Shown: piece after piece, positions 6,424-8,777 of the stretch | How the letters are laid out: each line of letters begins with the position of its first letter | How positions within the stretch are numbered: position 1 is the first letter of the stretch | NCBI GenBank assembly: GCA_002319915.1 | Contig: DCFQ01000055.1 | Location: forward strand, 14,047-22,823 | Reading direction: 5' to 3' | DNA from: Bacteroidales bacterium UBA1800 | GTDB lineage: Bacteria; Bacteroidota; Bacteroidia; Bacteroidales; VadinHA17 | Length of the DNA stretch: 8,777 nt | Notes under the pieces: generated by a model | Databases searched by the model: none | Seen by the model: only the letters and a program-made list of their open reading frames with translations | What the model was told of the DNA's origin: nothing | Position numbers and translations under genes: made by a program

Positions 6424-6750
6424 ATGTTAGATGTAATCCTGAACAGGGCAGCCGGGCAAAAGTCCTCCGCAAAAGCGATTAAAGTCAGCGACCGGGCTGA
6501 CAAACCGGTAAAAAGCCTGATCAAAGCCATCTCGTGGAGATTGGTCGGAACCCTCGATACGATGATAATTAGCTATGTCATCACTGGAAAGTTAAGCTTT
6601 GCCGTTTCAATCGGCAGTGTTGAAGTATTTACAAAAACAGTGCTCTATTACCTGCATGAAAGGTTATGGTCGCACATCCACAGGCTAAATCTGAACATTC
6701 GGGCAAAATTATATAATGGCAAATATGAACTTGACAGAATTAAGGAATAG
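6424..6750 (+). CDS. DUF2061 small membrane protein, first gene of the sulfate assimilation operon
   Basis: The 108-residue protein matches DUF2061, a family of small membrane proteins without established function. The core is KAISWRLVGTLDTMIISYVITG (34-55) followed by SFAVSIGSVEVFTKTVLYYLHERLW (58-82), giving two likely membrane helices; the closing YYLHERLW is a family hallmark. Residues 1-30 are polar and charged, and a basic tail follows the second helix. It heads the operon, lies 33 bp after a -7 element, and its 3' end overlaps cysH by 35 bp, so cysH translation is probably coupled to it. I recall DUF2061 genes beside cysH and cysDN in other Bacteroidota, which suggests a role in sulfate assimilation, for example uptake or complex assembly; no transport function is demonstrated by this sequence. 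The ATG 6424 is the start best placed after the promoter. Confidence 0.87.
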   Translation: MLDVILNRAAGQKSSAKAIKVSDRADKPVKSLIKAISWRLVGTLDTMIISYVITGKLSFAVSIGSVEVFTKTVLYYLHERLWSHIHRLNLNIRAKLYNGKYELDRIKE

Positions 6751-7438
6751 TATTTCCGGAAAAAAACCTGATCAAATGCTTAATGAGCTGGCCGCTGCCT
6801 TTTCAGGCAAAATAGTTTTCACGACCAGCTTCGGCATCGAGGACCAGGTCATTGCCCACCTGATCTTTGAGAACGATATTCCGGTCAGGGTGGCTACCCT
6901 CGATACAGGAAGACTCTTCCCTGAGACTTACAAAGTCTTCAGTGAGATGATTAAAAAGTACGGGAAAACCATCGAGGTCTATTTCCCTGACCATAGCCAG
7001 GTTGAAAAAATGGTCACGGAGAAAGGACCTTTAAGTTTCTATCATTCAAAGGAGAACCGGATGGAATGCTGCAGGATCAGGAAGCTTGGGCCGCTGAACA
7101 GGGCCCTTGAGGGGACCGGCTGCTGGATTTCCGGTATACGGAAGGAGCAATCGGAGAACCGGGGGCTCCTGGATCAAATCGAGTGGGATGAATCCCGGAA
7201 GCTTTACAAGTTCTACCCGCTCTTCGAATGGACCTACAAGGATCTTGCTGACTTTGTATCCGAAAACCAGGTCCCGGTAAATATCCTGCATTCCAGGGGA
7301 TTTGTAAGCATAGGGTGTGAGCCGTGTACAAGGGCCATCAGGGAAGGCGAGGATTTCCGGGCGGGCAGATGGTGGTGGGAATCGGGCAGCGAAAAAGAGT
7401 GCGGGCTGCATCTGAAGCACGATAAGGATAATGGTTAA
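6716..7438 (+). CDS. cysH: Assimilatory adenylylsulfate (APS) reductase, iron-sulfur type
   Basis: CysH-family enzymes reduce activated sulfate to sulfite using thioredoxin. This 240-residue protein has the adenylyl-sulfate binding fold: TTSFGIEDQV (36-45), LDTGRLFPETY (62-72) and the ISGIRKEQSENR segment (138-149). Cys118-Cys119 in ECCRIRKLGPLNRAL and Cys201/Cys204 in GCEPCTRA are the four ligands of a [4Fe-4S] cluster, present in APS reductases and absent from E. coli-type PAPS reductases. The C-terminal KECGLH carries the catalytic Cys229. It therefore most likely uses APS directly, giving sulfite and AMP, although some cluster-bearing members also accept PAPS. The ATG at 6716 overlaps the DUF2061 gene by 35 bp; a second ATG at 6725 (Met4) would still overlap it by 26 bp. 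cysD follows after 125 bp. Confidence 0.93.
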   Translation: MANMNLTELRNSISGKKPDQMLNELAAAFSGKIVFTTSFGIEDQVIAHLIFENDIPVRVATLDTGRLFPETYKVFSEMIKKYGKTIEVYFPDHSQVEKMVTEKGPLSFYHSKENRMECCRIRKLGPLNRALEGTGCWISGIRKEQSENRGLLDQIEWDESRKLYKFYPLFEWTYKDLADFVSENQVPVNILHSRGFVSIGCEPCTRAIREGEDFRAGRWWWESGSEKECGLHLKHDKDNG

Positions 7439-7500
7439 CTGGTTAAGGCAGCACGTTTGCCACGACGAATTGGTCGGGATCTTCGTTTCACTATGACACG

Positions 7501-7532
7501 ATTGCATGATTGCATGATTGCACGATTTCATA
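7501..7532. repeat. 8-bp tandem repeat ATTGCATG between cysH and cysD
   Basis: Four consecutive 8-bp units read ATTGCATG, ATTGCATG, ATTGCACG and ATTTCATA; the first two are identical, the third differs at one base and the fourth is degenerate. The array lies in the 125-bp gap, ending 31 bp before the cysD ATG. Slippage could change leader length, but no such variation can be seen here. Confidence 0.8.
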
Positions 7533-7563
7533 ATATTAGAAATACAAACGGATCAGGGGAAAT

Positions 7564-8466
7564 ATGAAAATCAACAATGAACATCTTAAGGAGCTTGAAG
7601 ATGAGGCGATCTTCGTTTTCCGGGAAGTGGCGGCCCAGTTTGAAAAGAAGGTGATTCTCTTTTCAGGAGGAAAGGATTCCATAGTGCTGGTCCATCTGGC
7701 AAAGAAGGCTTTCTGGCCGGCAAAGATGCCTTTCAGCCTGCTGCATATTGACACAGGCCATAACTTTGAGGAGGCCCTCTCGTTCAGGGACGATCTGGCC
7801 AGGGAGACTGGCGTCGAACTGATAGTAAGGTATGTCCAGGATACAATTGACCAGGGCAGGGTGAACGAGGAAACGGGAATTAATGCCAGCCGCAATAAGG
7901 CACAGTCGGTGACCCTGCTGGACGGCATAAACGATCTTATGATCGATGTTGCCGTCGGAGGCGGGCGCCGCGACGAGGAAAAAGCGAGGGCCAAGGAAAG
8001 GTTCTTTTCCCACAGGAATGAATTTGGTCAATGGGACCCAAAGAATCAAAGGCCGGAGCTATGGAACGTCTTTAACGGCCATAAGCATTACGGCGAGCAC
8101 TTCAGAGTATTCCCGATAAGCAACTGGACCGAAATTGACGTCTGGCAATATATTCTTTCGGAGAACATTGCCCTCCCGAGCCTATATTATTCGCACCGGC
8201 GCAAGATCTTTTTGAGGAATGGCGTATATCTTGCCTGGGCACCTTTCATGAAGTTAAAGCCAAATGAGAAAGTTTTCGAGACGAAGGTCCGTTGCCGCAC
8301 CGTGGGAGATATTACCTGCACCGGAGTAACTTTATCGAAAGCAGATTCACTTGAAGAAATCATATCGGAAATTGCTGCAACAAGGGTAACCGAAAGAGGC
8401 GGCCGCTATGACGATCAGAGATCGGAAGCCGCGATGGAAGACAGGAAGAAAGAAGGCTACTTTTAG
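7564..8466 (+). CDS. cysD: Sulfate adenylyltransferase subunit 2 (ATP sulfurylase, small subunit)
   Basis: CysD is the catalytic subunit of the CysDN ATP sulfurylase, forming APS and pyrophosphate from ATP and sulfate; CysN uses GTP hydrolysis to drive it. The 300 residues match the 302 of E. coli CysD. The PP-loop ATP-binding motif SGGKDS is at 34-39, followed by LLHIDTGHNFEEAL (59-72), the basic segment GGGRRDEEKARAKER (132-146), FPISNWTEIDVWQYI (183-197), RCRTVGD (243-249) and ERGGRYDD (277-284), all expected in the family. An AGGGGA Shine-Dalgarno-like sequence at 7555-7560 lies only 3 bp from the ATG. The gene is 125 bp after cysH, a gap holding an 8-bp tandem repeat but no recognisable promoter, and 55 bp before cysN, so it is probably part of the same operon. 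No odd residues are seen. Confidence 0.96.
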   Translation: MKINNEHLKELEDEAIFVFREVAAQFEKKVILFSGGKDSIVLVHLAKKAFWPAKMPFSLLHIDTGHNFEEALSFRDDLARETGVELIVRYVQDTIDQGRVNEETGINASRNKAQSVTLLDGINDLMIDVAVGGGRRDEEKARAKERFFSHRNEFGQWDPKNQRPELWNVFNGHKHYGEHFRVFPISNWTEIDVWQYILSENIALPSLYYSHRRKIFLRNGVYLAWAPFMKLKPNEKVFETKVRCRTVGDITCTGVTLSKADSLEEIISEIAATRVTERGGRYDDQRSEAAMEDRKKEGYF

Positions 8467-8521
8467 CCTGAACTGCGGATCAGGTGGTTGAAAGGAAATA
8501 AATTAAATCAGAAATTATCCG

Positions 8522-8777
8522 ATGAAAGTCAATGGTGAAAACAAATTCAAAAGCCTGCTGCGGTTCACGACGGCCGGCAGTGTAGATGATGGAAAGAGTA
8601 CCCTGATCGGCAGGCTGCTTTATGACAGCAAATCGATATTTGAAGACCAGATGGAGCACATTGTCCAATCGGGAAAAAGACTGGGAAGACAGGATGTGGA
8701 TCTCTCCCTTCTTACCGATGGATTAAGAGCTGAACGGGAACAGGGAATTACAATTGACGTTGCCTACAGGTATTTTG
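8522..8777 (+). CDS. cysN: Sulfate adenylyltransferase subunit 1 (GTPase subunit), 5' part only
   Basis: From the ATG at 8522 the frame stays open for 85 codons to the right edge. The sequence is the N-terminus of a translation-factor-type GTPase of the CysN family: LRFTTAGSVDDGKSTLIGRLL (13-33) contains the P-loop G19-S26 in the VDDGKST form characteristic of CysN and NodQ. EREQGITIDVAYRYF closes the visible part and includes the switch I threonine. CysN binds CysD and couples GTP hydrolysis to APS formation. The gene follows cysD by 55 bp in the same direction with no clear Shine-Dalgarno sequence. Because the C-terminus is outside the window, it cannot be said whether this is CysN alone or a CysN-CysC fusion with APS kinase. 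Confidence 0.93.
   Translation, partial: MKVNGENKFKSLLRFTTAGSVDDGKSTLIGRLLYDSKSIFEDQMEHIVQSGKRLGRQDVDLSLLTDGLRAEREQGITIDVAYRYF

Noticed and set aside
7465..7486. Possible terminator hairpin ACGAA-N12-TTCGT after cysH
   Set aside because: The stem is only 5 bp with a 12-nt loop and no following T-run, so it is not a convincing terminator.
7046..7531. 161-codon minus-strand open frame
   Set aside because: It starts in the 8-bp tandem repeat and runs antisense to the conserved half of cysH, so it is a shadow frame.
7501..7532. CRISPR array
   Set aside because: The units are 8 bp and directly adjacent without spacers, so this is a simple tandem repeat.
7536..8049. Minus-strand open frames of 152 and 128 codons
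   Set aside because: They are antisense to cysD, whose plus-strand frame has the PP-loop and all family motifs.

Overview
The window looks like chromosomal DNA of a Bacteroidota bacterium, probably Bacteroidales-like, although the exact lineage cannot be fixed from sequence alone. The grounds are three intergenic matches to the Bacteroidota -7 promoter element TAnnTTTG, sparse Shine-Dalgarno sites, a Bacteroidota-type MqnA, and a DUF2061-cysH-cysD-cysN sulfate operon of a kind I associate with this phylum. Gene density is high, genes are compact, and I see no IS element, phage gene, CRISPR array, tRNA or rRNA.

Layout. Positions 1-3703 hold a minus-strand run read right to left: purB (adenylosuccinate lyase), a full-length MsbA/LmrA-type ABC exporter 16 bp downstream, and 24 bp after that the 5' part of a secreted glycoside hydrolase family 35 gene that runs off the left edge. 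A 76-bp divergent promoter region (3704-3779) separates this run from plus-strand mqnA (futalosine-route menaquinone synthesis) and a GNAT acetyltransferase whose start overlaps the mqnA stop. A small conserved-looking DNA-binding-type protein (5071-5316) follows under its own promoter and ends at a strong hairpin terminator. Next come an HD-domain protein (5382-6206), a 217-bp intergenic region with repeats and a promoter (6207-6423), and a sulfate assimilation operon from 6424 to the right edge: DUF2061 membrane protein, cysH with iron-sulfur cysteines, cysD, and the N-terminus of cysN.

How the genes work together. CysD and CysN make APS from sulfate and ATP. The CysH here has the Cys-Cys and Cys-x-x-Cys pairs of APS reductases, so it probably reduces APS directly to sulfite, which fits the absence of a separate cysC among the genes seen. 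The DUF2061 protein overlaps cysH by 35 bp and leads the operon, so it is the most attractive poorly characterised member. The minus-strand genes are mostly housekeeping (purine synthesis, lipid export) plus one carbohydrate enzyme.

I did not find a convincing new multi-gene system. The best candidates for a second look are the DUF2061-cysH coupling, the repeat-rich leader of the sulfur operon (an inverted repeat beside the promoter, a direct repeat, and an antisense open frame without a start codon), the 8-bp tandem repeat before cysD, and the unassigned HD-domain protein.
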